DNA of 64,000 bases from Paracoccaceae bacterium (GTDB lineage: Bacteria; Pseudomonadota; Alphaproteobacteria; Rhodobacterales; Rhodobacteraceae): contig WLWX01000001.1 in NCBI GenBank assembly GCA_012103375.1, positions 672,501-736,500 of the forward strand, in the 5' to 3' direction. The notes beneath the pieces were generated by a model. It saw nothing but the letters and a program-made list of their open reading frames with translations. It was not told the origin of the DNA and ran no database searches. Numbering within the stretch: position 1 is the stretch's first letter; every line of letters starts with the position of its first letter. Shown piece after piece: positions 52,969-62,458 of this stretch. The translations under genes and the position numbers were made by a program.

Positions 52969-54417
52969 CTATTCAGGCTCGGACGCGAAAATCAACCTTT
53001 CCTCACACGGGGCGACCCGCAGGATATTCGTCGAACCGGGCACATTGAACGGCACACCGGCGGTGACGACGACGAAATCATCCTTGCCGCCGAACCCTTC
53101 GCCCCGGGCCGAACGTACCGCATTCACCACCGCATCCTTGAACCGATCCACTCGCCCGGTGATCACGCAATGCAACCCCCAGGTCAGGCACAATCGGCGC
53201 GCTGTCTTTTCCAGCGCGGTCAGCGCAATGATCGGCACCGCTGGCTTTTCGCGTGCGACCAGAACCGCGGTAGTGCCGGATTGCGAATAGCAGCAGATCG
53301 CCTTGATATCCGTCGTCTCGGCAATTTCGCGTGATGCAGAAACGATCGCATCGGCAACGGTTTCCTTGGCACCGGCGCGACTGGCTTCGATCACGGCGCG
53401 GTAGGTGCTGTCACTTTCAACCTCCAACGCGACATTATGCATGGTCTCGACCGCCTCGACCGGGTACTCGCCCGCCGCGCTCTCGGCACTCAGCATGACG
53501 GCATCTGCCCCTTCATAGATCGCCGCGGCCACGTCCGAGACTTCGGCACGTGTCGGCATCGGGCTTTCGATCATCGATTCGAGCATCTGCGTCGCGACAA
53601 TCACCGGCTTGGCTGCGGCGCGGCATTTGCGCACCAGACGCTTCTGGATCGGAGGCACGTTCTGCACCGGAAGTTCGACGCCCAGATCGCCACGCGCCAC
53701 CATCACCCCGTCTGTGACTTTCAGAATTTCGTCGAAATTTGCGACGCCTTGCGGCTTTTCGATCTTCACCATGATCGCGGCGCGCCCCTTAACCAGGGCC
53801 TGTGCCTCGGTCACATCCGCGACCCGCTGAACGAAGGACAGCGCCAGCCAGTCAACGCCCAGTTCGCAGACAAATTCCAGATCGCGCAGGTCCTTTTCCG
53901 ACAAAGCCGTCAGTGGCAGCAGCACATCGGGCACGTTGACGCCCTTGCGGTTCGAAATCGTGCCACCGGCAATCACCTCGCAGTTGGCGTAATCCTTGCC
54001 GCATTCAATCACTTTCAGGCGGATCTTGCCGTCATTCACCAGCAGACTTGCACCGGGTTCGAGGGCGGCAAAAATCTCGGTATGGGGCAATTGCATGCGG
54101 GTCACGTCGCCCTCGGCCTCATCAAGGTCCAGCCGGAAGGTGGCCCCTTCAACAAGCTCCTCCTCATCGTTGGCAAACACACCAACGCGCAGTTTCGGCC
54201 CCTGAAGGTCGGCAAGAATGGCAATCGGACGCCCCAGATCCGCCTCGATCTTGCGAATGATTGCGTGGCGCGCGCGGATCTCTTCGTGATCGCCATGGCT
54301 CATGTTCAGGCGAAATACATCGGCCCCGGCTTCGAACAGCGCACGGATCGTTTCGTAATCGTTCGAGGCAGGCCCCAGCGTCGCGACGATCTTTACGTTG
54401 CGCATTCGTCTCATCAA
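52969..54417 (-). CDS. pyk: pyruvate kinase
   Basis: 482 residues. KIVATLGPASNDYETIRALF, DLQGPKLRVGVF, MVKIEKPQGVANFDEI (catalytic Lys and Glu) and VMVARGDLGVELPVQNVPPI are the active-site blocks. MLESMIESPMPTRAEVSDVA is another signature. It makes pyruvate and ATP from phosphoenolpyruvate. Confidence 0.96.
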   Translation of the reverse strand: MMRRMRNVKIVATLGPASNDYETIRALFEAGADVFRLNMSHGDHEEIRARHAIIRKIEADLGRPIAILADLQGPKLRVGVFANDEEELVEGATFRLDLDEAEGDVTRMQLPHTEIFAALEPGASLLVNDGKIRLKVIECGKDYANCEVIAGGTISNRKGVNVPDVLLPLTALSEKDLRDLEFVCELGVDWLALSFVQRVADVTEAQALVKGRAAIMVKIEKPQGVANFDEILKVTDGVMVARGDLGVELPVQNVPPIQKRLVRKCRAAAKPVIVATQMLESMIESPMPTRAEVSDVAAAIYEGADAVMLSAESAAGEYPVEAVETMHNVALEVESDSTYRAVIEASRAGAKETVADAIVSASREIAETTDIKAICCYSQSGTTAVLVAREKPAVPIIALTALEKTARRLCLTWGLHCVITGRVDRFKDAVVNAVRSARGEGFGGKDDFVVVTAGVPFNVPGSTNILRVAPCEERLIFASEPE

Positions 54418-54527
54418 GTGTCTCCGGTTGGCTTACGTGACCGCTAACATCGGCCGCGCGCTTCTATTGCGCAATTGCGGCGCGCTGACAACTGGCGCTT
54501 TGCCGCGCAGAGGCCTAAGAAAGCGCC

Positions 54528-55283
54528 ATGCCCAGGGATTCTGCACCAGACGTATTCGCACCGGTTGAGGTTTTTGGCGAAGATCGCGCGTCGCGCTGGC
54601 TGATCCTTTGTGACCATGCCCGCAACACGGTCCCCCAATGCGTGGCAGATGGTGACCTTGGGCTTCCGGCCAGCGATATGGCGCGCCACATTGCCTATGA
54701 TGTCGGTTCTGAAGGGGTCGCACGACATCTGGCGGAACGACTGGATGCGCCCTGCGTGCTGTCCAATTTCTCACGCCTGGTGATTGACCCGAACCGCGGT
54801 GAAGACGACCCGACACTTCTGATGCGGCTTTATGACGGGTCGGTCATTCCGGCAAACAGGCGCGCTGACGGGGCCGAGGTCGAACGCCGGCTGGACCTGT
54901 GTTATCTCCCTTACCATCGCAAAGTGGCCGAGCTGGCGGCGCGCCGCGACGACACCGTGATCCTGTCGATTCACAGCTTCACACCGCAACTGGCCGGTCG
55001 CCCGCCGCGCCCCTGGCATATATCCATGCTGTCCGCCGCCGACCGTCGCCTGACCGAACCGTTGCTGGCCCTTTTGCGCGCCGAACCCGATCTGTGTGTT
55101 GGCGACAATGAACCCTATGGCGGTCATCTTCCGGGTGACACGATCGACACCCACGCCTGTGCCCATGACCGGCACAACACGCTGATCGAAATCCGCAACG
55201 ACCTGATCCGCACAGCCACGCAACAGGCCGCCTGGGCAGACCGCTTGGCACCAATGCTTACCACCGCCCTGACGGAGACCTGA
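54528..55283 (+). CDS. N-formylglutamate amidohydrolase family protein
   Basis: 251 residues. WLILCDHARNTVPQCVADG, ARHIAYDVGSEGVARHLAER, SRLVIDPNRGEDDPTLL and ILSIHSFTPQL are the conserved zinc-site regions of the family (HutG-like deformylases). No hut genes are nearby. Its proximity to a D-glutamate cluster hints at deacylation of an N-acyl-glutamate, but this is inference. Confidence 0.87.
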   Translation: MPRDSAPDVFAPVEVFGEDRASRWLILCDHARNTVPQCVADGDLGLPASDMARHIAYDVGSEGVARHLAERLDAPCVLSNFSRLVIDPNRGEDDPTLLMRLYDGSVIPANRRADGAEVERRLDLCYLPYHRKVAELAARRDDTVILSIHSFTPQLAGRPPRPWHISMLSAADRRLTEPLLALLRAEPDLCVGDNEPYGGHLPGDTIDTHACAHDRHNTLIEIRNDLIRTATQQAAWADRLAPMLTTALTET

Positions 55284-55284
55284 C

Positions 55285-55581
55285 ATGGACGCACAAACCC
55301 AAACCGAACTCGAAGCCGCCGCGTTCCGCCGGCTGCGCGATCATCTGCGCGAACGTAGCGACGTACAGAACATCGATCTGATGAATCTGTCCGGATTTTG
55401 CCGCAACTGTCTGTCACGCTGGTATCAGGAAGCGGCTGCCGAACGGGATATCACCATCGACAAGGCGGCCGCGCGCGAGGTGATTTACGGCATGCAGTTC
55501 GACGACTGGAAAGCGAAATACCAGACCGAAGCTACCGCGCAGCAGCAGGAAATCTTCGCCAATACGCCGAAAGATCACTGA
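55285..55581 (+). CDS. DUF1244 family protein
   Basis: 98 residues. RSDVQNIDLMNLSGFCRNCL and SRWYQEAAAERDITIDKAAA with REVIYGMQFDDWKAKYQ is the DUF1244 pattern, including a CxxC. The function is unknown. It starts 2 bases after the amidohydrolase stop, so the two are co-translated. Confidence 0.9.
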   Translation: MDAQTQTELEAAAFRRLRDHLRERSDVQNIDLMNLSGFCRNCLSRWYQEAAAERDITIDKAAAREVIYGMQFDDWKAKYQTEATAQQQEIFANTPKDH

Positions 55582-55605
55582 CCTTCGTGATGCGCTGATT
55601 CTCGT

Positions 55606-55726
55606 GATTCGGGGCCGGGTCAAGGATGCCGAAGGCACCGCGCGGTTGCGCGGCCTGTCCTTGACGCGGCCCCGAATCGCACCAAGGCTTGATCAGGCGC
55701 GTTGACGGGCAGCCTGCCCCGTCAAC
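55606..55726. repeat. nested hairpins in a convergent intergenic region
   Basis: A 21-bp inverted repeat with one mismatch (55606-55626 and 55658-55678) encloses two smaller hairpins (TGCC/GGCA and CCGCGC/GCGCGG). A further 9-bp perfect stem, GTTGACGGG (55701-55709) with CCCGTCAAC (55718-55726), follows. Positioned between the ends of DUF1244 and dat, so a bidirectional terminator role is likely. Confidence 0.75.
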
Positions 55727-55857
55727 CGCCTCTCAGCAATCTGCCCCTGCGAGGACACGCCAACAAACCGGACAACGCATGCCGCGCCGAATGGCGCAGC
55801 GCCTAAGCGACGGCAGCATCGCTGCCCTGAGCGCGGGCGCCCACCGGACACCAGACG

Positions 55858-56703
55858 CTAGACCGCCACGCGGCGGCTTTCATCAATATAGATCTCGCGC
55901 AGGCGCTGCGACACCGGACCCGGCACGCCCGCGCCGACGGTTGCCCCATCCACTTCGACCACCGGCATCACGAAGGCCGAAGCCGAAGTATAGAATGCCT
56001 CGTCCGCGTCTTGCGCCTCACGGATTGAAAACGCGCGTTCTTCGATCTCCATCTGCGCCTCACGCGCCATTTTCAGCACGGCGTTCCGTGTAATTCCGGC
56101 CAGAATATCCTGGCCAAGCTGGCGCGTGATGATTTTGCCGTTTTTGACGATATAGGCGTTGTTCGATGTGCCTTCCGTCACCAGCCCATCTTCGACCATC
56201 CAGGCGTCATCAACACCCGCCGCCTTGGCCATCATTTTGCCCATCGACGGATAGAGCAGCTGAACCGTCTTGATGTCCCGTCGCGCCCAGCGCAGATCGT
56301 CGATTGCAATCACCTTGATGCCGGACTTCGCCGCCGGAGAGTCGATCAATGCCTTGCTTTGCGTGAACATCACCAGCGTCGGGGGCGTGTCGACCGGATA
56401 CTGGAAATCCCGATCTGCCGCGCCGCGCGAGACTTGCAGATAGACCAGCCCCTCGGTCACGTTATTGCGCGCAACAAGTTCTCGATGAATTTCAAGCAAG
56501 TCAGCCTCTGGCATGGCCATGTTGAGCTCGCCCAGCGACCGCGCCAGCCGCTGCCCGTGGCCGTCGAAATCAATCAGCTTGCCGTCCAGCACGCTCGTCA
56601 CTTCATACACCGCATCGGCGAACAGAAAGCCCCTGTCAAAGACCGAGATTGTGGCCTGATCTTCAGGTACATAGTTGCCGTTTACATAGACGGTGCGGGT
56701 CAT
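55858..56703 (-). CDS. dat: D-amino-acid aminotransferase
   Basis: 281 residues from ATG 56703. Fold-type IV PLP enzyme: YVNGNYVPEDQATISVFDRG, LVYLQVSRGAADRDFQYP, the PLP lysine region in RRDIKTVQLLYPSMGKMMAK and EGTSNNAYIVKNGKIITRQ. The motif LQVSRGAADRDF favours D-alanine/D-glutamate transaminase over branched-chain IlvE. It lies in line with dgcA and dgcN, supporting D-amino-acid metabolism. Confidence 0.87.
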   Translation of the reverse strand: MTRTVYVNGNYVPEDQATISVFDRGFLFADAVYEVTSVLDGKLIDFDGHGQRLARSLGELNMAMPEADLLEIHRELVARNNVTEGLVYLQVSRGAADRDFQYPVDTPPTLVMFTQSKALIDSPAAKSGIKVIAIDDLRWARRDIKTVQLLYPSMGKMMAKAAGVDDAWMVEDGLVTEGTSNNAYIVKNGKIITRQLGQDILAGITRNAVLKMAREAQMEIEERAFSIREAQDADEAFYTSASAFVMPVVEVDGATVGAGVPGPVSQRLREIYIDESRRVAV

Positions 56704-56826
56704 GGGGCGGGTCTCCGGATTGGTTTTGGCGTTTGCGAGCGTGATGCGAGGCTTCTTGCGCTGCGTCAAGGGGACGGGGCGGGGCGTCGCCAGGATCGCT
56801 TGGCGCTGGTCAGGTGACGGATGATG

Positions 56827-57792
56827 TTATCCCCAAAGCGCGGCCTCGCTCGGGTGAACGCCCAGCTGGTCAAAGCGAAGCGGCGTTGTGCGATCTTCGG
56901 CCAACAACAGCGGTCCGTCGAGGTCGGTGAACGCCACGCCCTGGGCCAGCAGAACCGCCGGAGCCATTGCCAGTGAACTGCCCACCATGCACCCCACCAT
57001 GACGCCGAACCCTGCATCCCGAGCGTCGGTTTTCAGCGCCAACGCCTCGGTCAGTCCGCCGGTCTTGTCCAGCTTGATGTTCACGATGTCATATTTGCCC
57101 GCCAGTGCGGGCAGGCTGGTCCGGTCATGGCAGGATTCGTCAGCGCAACCCGGCAGCGGGCGGTCAATCTCGCCCAGCATGTCGTCCTGCCCGGCTGGCA
57201 TCGGCTGTTCGACCATCGCCACACCCAGCCGCAACAGATGCGGGGCAAGATCGGCATAGACCTCGGCCGACCAGCCTTCGTTTGCGTCCACGATGATCAC
57301 CGGATCCGGCGCGCCTGCGCGCACCGCTTCCAGCCGCGCCATGTCGTCAGGCGTGCCGAGTTTGATTTTCAGGATCGGTCGGTGCGTATTCTTCGCCGCC
57401 GCGGCGCGCATATTCTCGGGCGTGTCCAGCGACAATGTATAGGCCGTGATCTCGGGCCCCGGCGCGGTCAGGCCCGCCAGTTCCCAGACCCGTCTCCCGG
57501 CGCGCTTCGCTTCAAGATCCCACAAGGCGCAATCTACAGCATTGCGCGCCGCGCCCGCAGGCAAGGCGGTCTGAAGCGCGTCCCGGTCCAGCGATCCGCC
57601 AAGACTGTCGATCTGGGCCGTAACCGATTCGAGCGACTCGCCATAGCGTGCATAGGGCACGCATTCGCCCCAGCCCTGATGGTCGCCGTCCCGCGCCGTC
57701 ACCGTCAGCACCTGCGCCTCGGTCCGCGTCCCACGAGAGATCGTGAACGCCTGCGCCAGCTGGAATGTATCGCGGGTGACCGTCAGGCTCAT
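56827..57792 (-). CDS. dgcA: enolase-superfamily epimerase, DgcA/dipeptide-epimerase-like
   Basis: 321 residues. Enolase-superfamily barrel: first lysine pair in HRPILKIKLGTPD, metal ligands in IIVDANEGWS, MVEQPMPAG and CADESCHD, and the second acid/base lysine in IVNIKLDKTGG. The MLE/AE-epimerase pattern would suggest L-Ala-D/L-Glu epimerase, but the ATGA coupling to a DUF1611 protein matches the dgcN-dgcA pair described for D-glutamate catabolism in marine Proteobacteria, in which DgcA racemises N-acetyl-glutamate. The call rests on this pairing. Confidence 0.82.
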   Translation of the reverse strand: MSLTVTRDTFQLAQAFTISRGTRTEAQVLTVTARDGDHQGWGECVPYARYGESLESVTAQIDSLGGSLDRDALQTALPAGAARNAVDCALWDLEAKRAGRRVWELAGLTAPGPEITAYTLSLDTPENMRAAAAKNTHRPILKIKLGTPDDMARLEAVRAGAPDPVIIVDANEGWSAEVYADLAPHLLRLGVAMVEQPMPAGQDDMLGEIDRPLPGCADESCHDRTSLPALAGKYDIVNIKLDKTGGLTEALALKTDARDAGFGVMVGCMVGSSLAMAPAVLLAQGVAFTDLDGPLLLAEDRTTPLRFDQLGVHPSEAALWG

Positions 57793-58790
57793 ATTGCGGC
57801 CAGCGCATCGACCAGCGGACCGGCGCCAAAGCGGAACGGATCGGTGGCGGGCAGGCCCATGCGGGTACCCGTATCCTCCAGCAACCTCTTGGCCTCATCC
57901 TCGCCCAATGCCTTGGTATTGATCGAGATACCTGCCACCTGACACGCCGGGTTGGCGATCCGCGCTAGCGGCAAGGCCGTGTCACGCAGCGCTTCCAGCG
58001 ACGGCAGGTCGTAGCCCGGCAGTCCGCGCATATGGGTGCGGCTGGGTTCGTGGCACAGGATCAGCGCGTCGGGCTGACCACCGTGGATCAGCGCCATGGT
58101 GACGCCGGAATAGCTGACGTGGAACAGGCTGCCCTGCCCTTCGATATGATCCCAGTGATCGGAGTCGTTGTCGGGGGTCAGATATTCGACCGAACCGGCC
58201 ATGAAATCCGCGATCACGGCGTCCAGCGGGACGCCTCCGCCGGTGATCAGGATGCCGGTCTGACCGGTGGGACGGAACGTGGTTTTCATCCCGCGCGCCT
58301 GCATTTCCGCGTCGATCGACAGGCCGGTGTACATCTTGCCGACCGAACAGTCCGTGCCAATCGCCAGACACCGCTTGCCGGTGCGCTTGACGCCATTGGC
58401 GATCGGATAGGCAACCGACGGGATGCGCACGTCGTGCAGCGTCATCCCTGCAACGCGCGCGGCCGCAACCAGATCATCTTCATCCCGCAGCAGATTGTGC
58501 AACCCCGAGGCAAGGTCGAACCCCATTTTGAGCGCCTTGACCAGAACCTCTTTCCAGGCATCGCTGATCACACCACCCCGATTGGCAACGCCAATCACAA
58601 GGGTCTTTGCCCCGGCGGCCTGGGCCTGTTCCAGCGTCATGTCCTCCAGCCCCACATCGGCACCACAGCCCGGAAGGCGGATCTGACCGACGGCGTTTTC
58701 AGGGCGCCAGTCCCTGATACCCTGCGCCACCTTGGCGGCCAGTTGATCGGGCGCGTCGCCCAGGAAAAGCAGATAGGGGGTCTGGATCAT
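57789..58790 (-). CDS. dgcN: DUF1611 P-loop protein, DgcN-like N-acetyltransferase
   Basis: 333 residues. A P-loop-like segment AIGTDCSVGKMYTGLSIDAE follows an N-terminal Rossmann-like domain (KTLVIGVANRGGVISDAWKE). FRPTGQTGILITGGGVPLDA and VEYLTPDNDSDHWDHIEGQG are conserved in DUF1611. DgcN proteins are reported to N-acetylate D-glutamate before racemisation by DgcA. The adjoining genes overlap by ATGA. A palindrome lies about 100 bases upstream of the start. Confidence 0.83.
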   Translation of the reverse strand: MIQTPYLLFLGDAPDQLAAKVAQGIRDWRPENAVGQIRLPGCGADVGLEDMTLEQAQAAGAKTLVIGVANRGGVISDAWKEVLVKALKMGFDLASGLHNLLRDEDDLVAAARVAGMTLHDVRIPSVAYPIANGVKRTGKRCLAIGTDCSVGKMYTGLSIDAEMQARGMKTTFRPTGQTGILITGGGVPLDAVIADFMAGSVEYLTPDNDSDHWDHIEGQGSLFHVSYSGVTMALIHGGQPDALILCHEPSRTHMRGLPGYDLPSLEALRDTALPLARIANPACQVAGISINTKALGEDEAKRLLEDTGTRMGLPATDPFRFGAGPLVDALAAI

Positions 58791-58890
58791 GGCAGCCTCT
58801 TTGCATTGTCGTATCGGGGTCGAGTCGCGCGAAAATGCCAGAAACGATATGGGATTTCATTGTTCTTTAAGCGCCGGTTTCGCGGATTTG

Positions 58891-58914
58891 CGAAGAATGT
58901 TGCGCAATTCTTCG
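58891..58914. promoter_or_regulatory. palindrome upstream of dgcN
   Basis: CGAAGAAT (58891-58898), 8-base spacer GTTGCGCA, ATTCTTCG (58907-58914). The dyad with GAA/TTC half-sites resembles operators of RpiR-type regulators. It lies 100 bases upstream of dgcN, within promoter distance. No regulator gene is visible in the window next to the cluster. Confidence 0.5.
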
Positions 58915-58987
58915 AAAACCCTATCTTTCCTTCGATGATTGCACCAGATCCCGGATGATCGTGCTAAGCATCACCACCCAGATCGTC

Positions 58988-59806
58988 CTAAATCTTTTGC
59001 ACCCATTGTTTGATCTGCAAAGCCTCTTCCCAGCGGTTTGACATCTCTTTCCCGTCCGGGCCGGTCATGGCGTATTCGGGCGGACCAAGCTCACACAGGA
59101 AGATGCAATCGCCAGATTGGTTCCACGACCGCCAGTCGGCCAGTCCTTCGCGCCACCAGCCTTTGAACAGATCGACCCATTTCTGATGCTGGGGGAAGCC
59201 AAGCTGCAGCTGGATTTGCTGCCGGCTGGCGACGCGCCCCTGCAAGCTGTCGGAACGCCGCAGGATGCGGCTGATCAGGCCACGGTCATGGTCTGACAGT
59301 GGAAACCAGAACTCGCGGTCGACAACGTAATGGGACAGATCGGCACAAATGCGCATCTGGGGGATGAGGTCGAGCAGTTGCAGCGTCACGAACAGGTCAT
59401 TGGTGATGCAATTACGGTGGGTTTCGAATTGGACGGGCACGCCGACCTCGTCGCTCATGTCGATCCAACGGCGGATGATCGGCGCCATCTCGGGGATGGT
59501 CAGCGGCATCACCTGGCCGATGATGTCGACGAATGGCGATCCGAAGTCCTTGGCCATCTCAAGGGTGTCGCGGAAGCCGTCAACCTCTTTCGGGAAGGCG
59601 ACGATCAGCGGCGTCAGGCCGTTGGCTTCAAGATGCGGGCGAACTTCATGCGCCGTGGCCACATCGGATGCGCCAAGATCGATGGCCAGCCCGTCAAAAC
59701 CTGCCGCAGCCACCATTTCGGCCACCTGATCGAAGGGCAGTTTCACACCCGTCTGGTCATGTGGCTGCATCGCCCACAGCGACGTATAGACCTTCAATTG
59801 CCGCAT
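58988..59806 (-). CDS. sugar phosphate isomerase/epimerase-like TIM-barrel protein
   Basis: 272 residues of the xylose-isomerase-like fold: LKVYTSLWAMQPHD, GFDGLAIDLGASDV, PVQFETHRNCITNDL and RICADLSHYVVDREF (metal-binding Glu, Asp, His). The substrate is unknown. Between the dgc genes and mcl1, with its own promoter region upstream toward mcl1. Confidence 0.78.
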   Translation of the reverse strand: MRQLKVYTSLWAMQPHDQTGVKLPFDQVAEMVAAAGFDGLAIDLGASDVATAHEVRPHLEANGLTPLIVAFPKEVDGFRDTLEMAKDFGSPFVDIIGQVMPLTIPEMAPIIRRWIDMSDEVGVPVQFETHRNCITNDLFVTLQLLDLIPQMRICADLSHYVVDREFWFPLSDHDRGLISRILRRSDSLQGRVASRQQIQLQLGFPQHQKWVDLFKGWWREGLADWRSWNQSGDCIFLCELGPPEYAMTGPDGKEMSNRWEEALQIKQWVQKI

Positions 59807-59887
59807 TGCAGAAAACTCCTTGTTGCTGGCGCAGCAATAATCTACCCCAAAGGGCAGCAGACACGAAATTTACTTACGAGGCCACCC

Positions 59888-60844
59888 ATGTCGTTCCGCG
59901 TTCAACCCGCCCCCGTCGCCCGCCCGAACCGCTGTCAGCTGTTCGGCCCGGGATCGAACGTAAAACTGTTCGAAAAGATGGCGGCAAGTGCCGCGGACGT
60001 CATCAACCTGGATCTGGAAGACAGCGTGGCCCCCGCCGACAAGGCAACGGCGCGGGGCAATGTGATCGCGGCGATCAACGATGTGGACTGGGGGTCCAAA
60101 CACCTGAGCGTGCGGATCAACGGCCTCGACACGCCCTATTGGTATCGCGATGTGATCGATGTGCTGGAACAGGCGGGTGAGCGGTTGGACCAGATCATGA
60201 TCCCCAAGGTCGGCTGCGCGGCGGATGTCTATGCGGTGGACGCGCTGGTCACCGCGGCCGAGGCGGCGGCCGGTCGCACCAAGCGGATCGGGCTTGAGGT
60301 TATCATCGAAACCGCCGCCGGAATTGCCCATGTGGAAGAGATTGCGGCGAGCTCCCCCCGCCTTCAGGCGATGAGCCTGGGGGCGGCGGATTTCGCCGCC
60401 TCCATGGGGATGCAGACAACCGGGATCGGCGGGACGCAGGAAGATTACTACATGCTGCATGACGGGGCGAAGCATTGGTCGGACCCCTGGCATTGGGCGC
60501 AAACGGCAATTGTCGCGGCCTGCCGGACCCATGGCGTGCTACCGGTGGACGGGCCGTTCGGGGATTTTTCGGATGACGACGGGTTCCGGGCGCAGGCGCG
60601 GCGGTCGGCGACGCTGGGCATGGTCGGGAAATGGGCGATCCACCCGAAGCAGATTGCACTTGCGAACGAAGTGTTCACACCCTCTGACGCAGCCGTGGCC
60701 GAGGCACGAGAGATCCTGGCCGCGATGGCCGAGGCCGATGCAAGCGGCGCGGGTGCGGCGGTCTACAAGGGGCGACTGGTTGATCTGGCCAGTGTCCGGC
60801 AGGCCGAGGTGATCGTGACGCAGGCCGAAATGATTGGTGGGTGA
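59888..60844 (+). CDS. mcl1: L-malyl-CoA/beta-methylmalyl-CoA lyase
   Basis: 318 residues. MSFRVQPAPVARPNRCQLFG and PGSNVKLFEKMAASAADVIN with LDLEDSVAPADKATARGNVI closely resemble Rhodobacter Mcl1. PKVGCAADVYAVDALV, GLEVIIETAAGIAHVEEIAA and MVGKWAIHPKQIALANEVF complete the barrel. It cleaves beta-methylmalyl-CoA to glyoxylate and propionyl-CoA, and malyl-CoA to glyoxylate and acetyl-CoA, in the ethylmalonyl-CoA pathway that also uses mch and mcl2 at 23372-26031. It ends about 80 bases before the IS1182-type element. Confidence 0.95.
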   Translation: MSFRVQPAPVARPNRCQLFGPGSNVKLFEKMAASAADVINLDLEDSVAPADKATARGNVIAAINDVDWGSKHLSVRINGLDTPYWYRDVIDVLEQAGERLDQIMIPKVGCAADVYAVDALVTAAEAAAGRTKRIGLEVIIETAAGIAHVEEIAASSPRLQAMSLGAADFAASMGMQTTGIGGTQEDYYMLHDGAKHWSDPWHWAQTAIVAACRTHGVLPVDGPFGDFSDDDGFRAQARRSATLGMVGKWAIHPKQIALANEVFTPSDAAVAEAREILAAMAEADASGAGAAVYKGRLVDLASVRQAEVIVTQAEMIGG

Positions 60845-60923
60845 GACCGGTGATGCGCAGGCGGGAGTGGACATCAGCAGTGCACCGCAAGCAGGGACAA
60901 GCCGCCAACGTCCGCTTCCCGCC

Positions 60924-62458
60924 GATTCTGTGGAAAAACAACGTGTTGCGGGCGCAGAAAGTAGCGATTTGAACATAGCGCGAGCGCCTTTCTGATCAGG
61001 CTTTGCGCGTTTGCTGCGGTGCAGGAAAGATCTTTGCCAGTTTGCGAAGGTTTTGGGCAGTGGCGGCGAGCAGGAATTCGTCATTTGCGCCGCATGGTCC
61101 ACGTAATCGGAGCCGTCCCAGGCCGAGAATGCGCTTGAGGTGGGCAAAGAGCATTTCGACCTTCTTCCGGAGCTTCACCGAGATCTTGTATTGCGGCGTT
61201 TTGGCGATTGCGCGGGCGATGTCGCGAGCGTCCTCATGTTCCTCACGGGTGATCTTACGGGCGTCGGCATTCGGGCAGCACTTCGGCTTGGAAGGACAGG
61301 ATTGGCAGGTGTGCTTCAGCGCTTGGTACTTGGCCACGCCCTTGCCGGTTGGGCCGCGATTGGGGTCGGAGTAGTTTCGGCGGAACTGCTTCAGAGCCTC
61401 GCCTTCCGGGCAGATGTATTGATTGTTCTCGGCATCCCATTCGAAGTCAGCTCGGGACCAGGTGCCATCGGTGCGCCCGGCTTTGTCGAAGACCGGGATG
61501 TGCGGTGCGATCTTTTCACCCACCAGCCATCCGAGCATGGGTCCCGATCCGTAGGCGGTGTCGGCGATCAGCCGTTCGGGATGAAGATCGAAGCGCTCTT
61601 TGGCCCGCTTCAGCATCGTCTTGGTTGACCCCACCTCGGCTTGACGGATCGACCGTGTCGCTTCCACGTCGACGATGACACCATGATCGGTATCGATGAG
61701 ATAGTTGTCGGAGTAGGCAAAAAATGCGGGACCCTTACGCGCCGCCGTCCACTGGCTGGCTGGGTCGGAATAGGACGTGAACTTTGGCTCGACCGGTGTC
61801 GCTGCTCCGAATGCGGCCTCATCCAGAGTGTCGAGATACTCGCGGACCGCGCGGGGTGCAGCGTCTGCATCGATCCGCGCAATGTCCCATTCTTCCTTTG
61901 GCGCAGAGTACTGCTTGTTGGCATCCGCCTCGATCAAGCTGGCATCGACGGCCAGGCGCTGACCGCTGACGAGACCTTCGGCGATGCATCGCGCGACCGT
62001 GGTCTCGAAGAGATGGCGCAGCAGCTCACTCTCGCGGAACCGACCATGCCGGTTCTTTGAAAAGGTCGAGTGATCCGGCACCCGATCGGCCAGGTCGAGC
62101 CGACAAAACCACCTGTACGCGAGGTTCAAGTGTACCTCTTCACAGAGCCGCCGCTCGGACCGGATGCCGAAGCAGTAACCGACGATCAGCATCCGGATCA
62201 GCAGTTCAGGATCGATCGAAGGACGACCGGTGTGGCTGTAGAAATCGGCAAGATGGGCGCGGATGCTGCTCAGATCGACGAAACGATCAATCGATCGCAG
62301 CAGGTGATCTTGCGGGACATGGTCTTCCAGCGAGAACTCATAGAACAGCGCCGCCTGTGCTTCCTGCCTCGGTCCCATCATGGCTGATCCTCCCGCTTGT
62401 TGAGAGGATTGAATCAGCGCCATAGCCCTCGATCAAGCAGGAGTTTTTCAACAAAATT
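60924..62458 (-). mobile_element. IS1182-type insertion sequence
   Basis: About 1535 bp. Left end GATTCTGTGGAAAAAC, right end (reverse complement) AATTTTGTTGAAAAAC. CGCC stands on both sides (60920-60923 and 62459-62462), a 4-bp candidate duplication of the same length as at the MITEs. The ends share TTGAAAAAC-type sequence with the 218-bp MITEs. One transposase gene occupies it. The right end abuts truncated carB; the left flank is not carB. Confidence 0.88.
60996..62423 (-). CDS. IS1182-family DDE transposase
   Basis: 475 residues; translation may begin at [23 protein letters not shown] residues are likely in [32 protein letters not shown] and [21 protein letters not shown] Cys-rich insert [20 protein letters not shown] is typical of the family. 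No frameshift is seen, so it is probably active and a candidate for mobilising the MITEs. Confidence 0.92.
   Translation of the reverse strand: MALIQSSQQAGGSAMMGPRQEAQAALFYEFSLEDHVPQDHLLRSIDRFVDLSSIRAHLADFYSHTGRPSIDPELLIRMLIVGYCFGIRSERRLCEEVHLNLAYRWFCRLDLADRVPDHSTFSKNRHGRFRESELLRHLFETTVARCIAEGLVSGQRLAVDASLIEADANKQYSAPKEEWDIARIDADAAPRAVREYLDTLDEAAFGAATPVEPKFTSYSDPASQWTAARKGPAFFAYSDNYLIDTDHGVIVDVEATRSIRQAEVGSTKTMLKRAKERFDLHPERLIADTAYGSGPMLGWLVGEKIAPHIPVFDKAGRTDGTWSRADFEWDAENNQYICPEGEALKQFRRNYSDPNRGPTGKGVAKYQALKHTCQSCPSKPKCCPNADARKITREEHEDARDIARAIAKTPQYKISVKLRKKVEMLFAHLKRILGLGRLRLRGPCGANDEFLLAATAQNLRKLAKIFPAPQQTRKA

Noticed and set aside
55689-56093. 134-codon plus-strand frame after DUF1244
   Set aside because: Overlaps the palindromic intergenic region and the 3' end of dat; Arg/Pro-rich, no protein pattern.
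59330-59887. N-terminal extension of mcl1
   Set aside because: The extension is antisense to the TIM-barrel gene; ATG 59888 matches the Mcl1 N-terminus.
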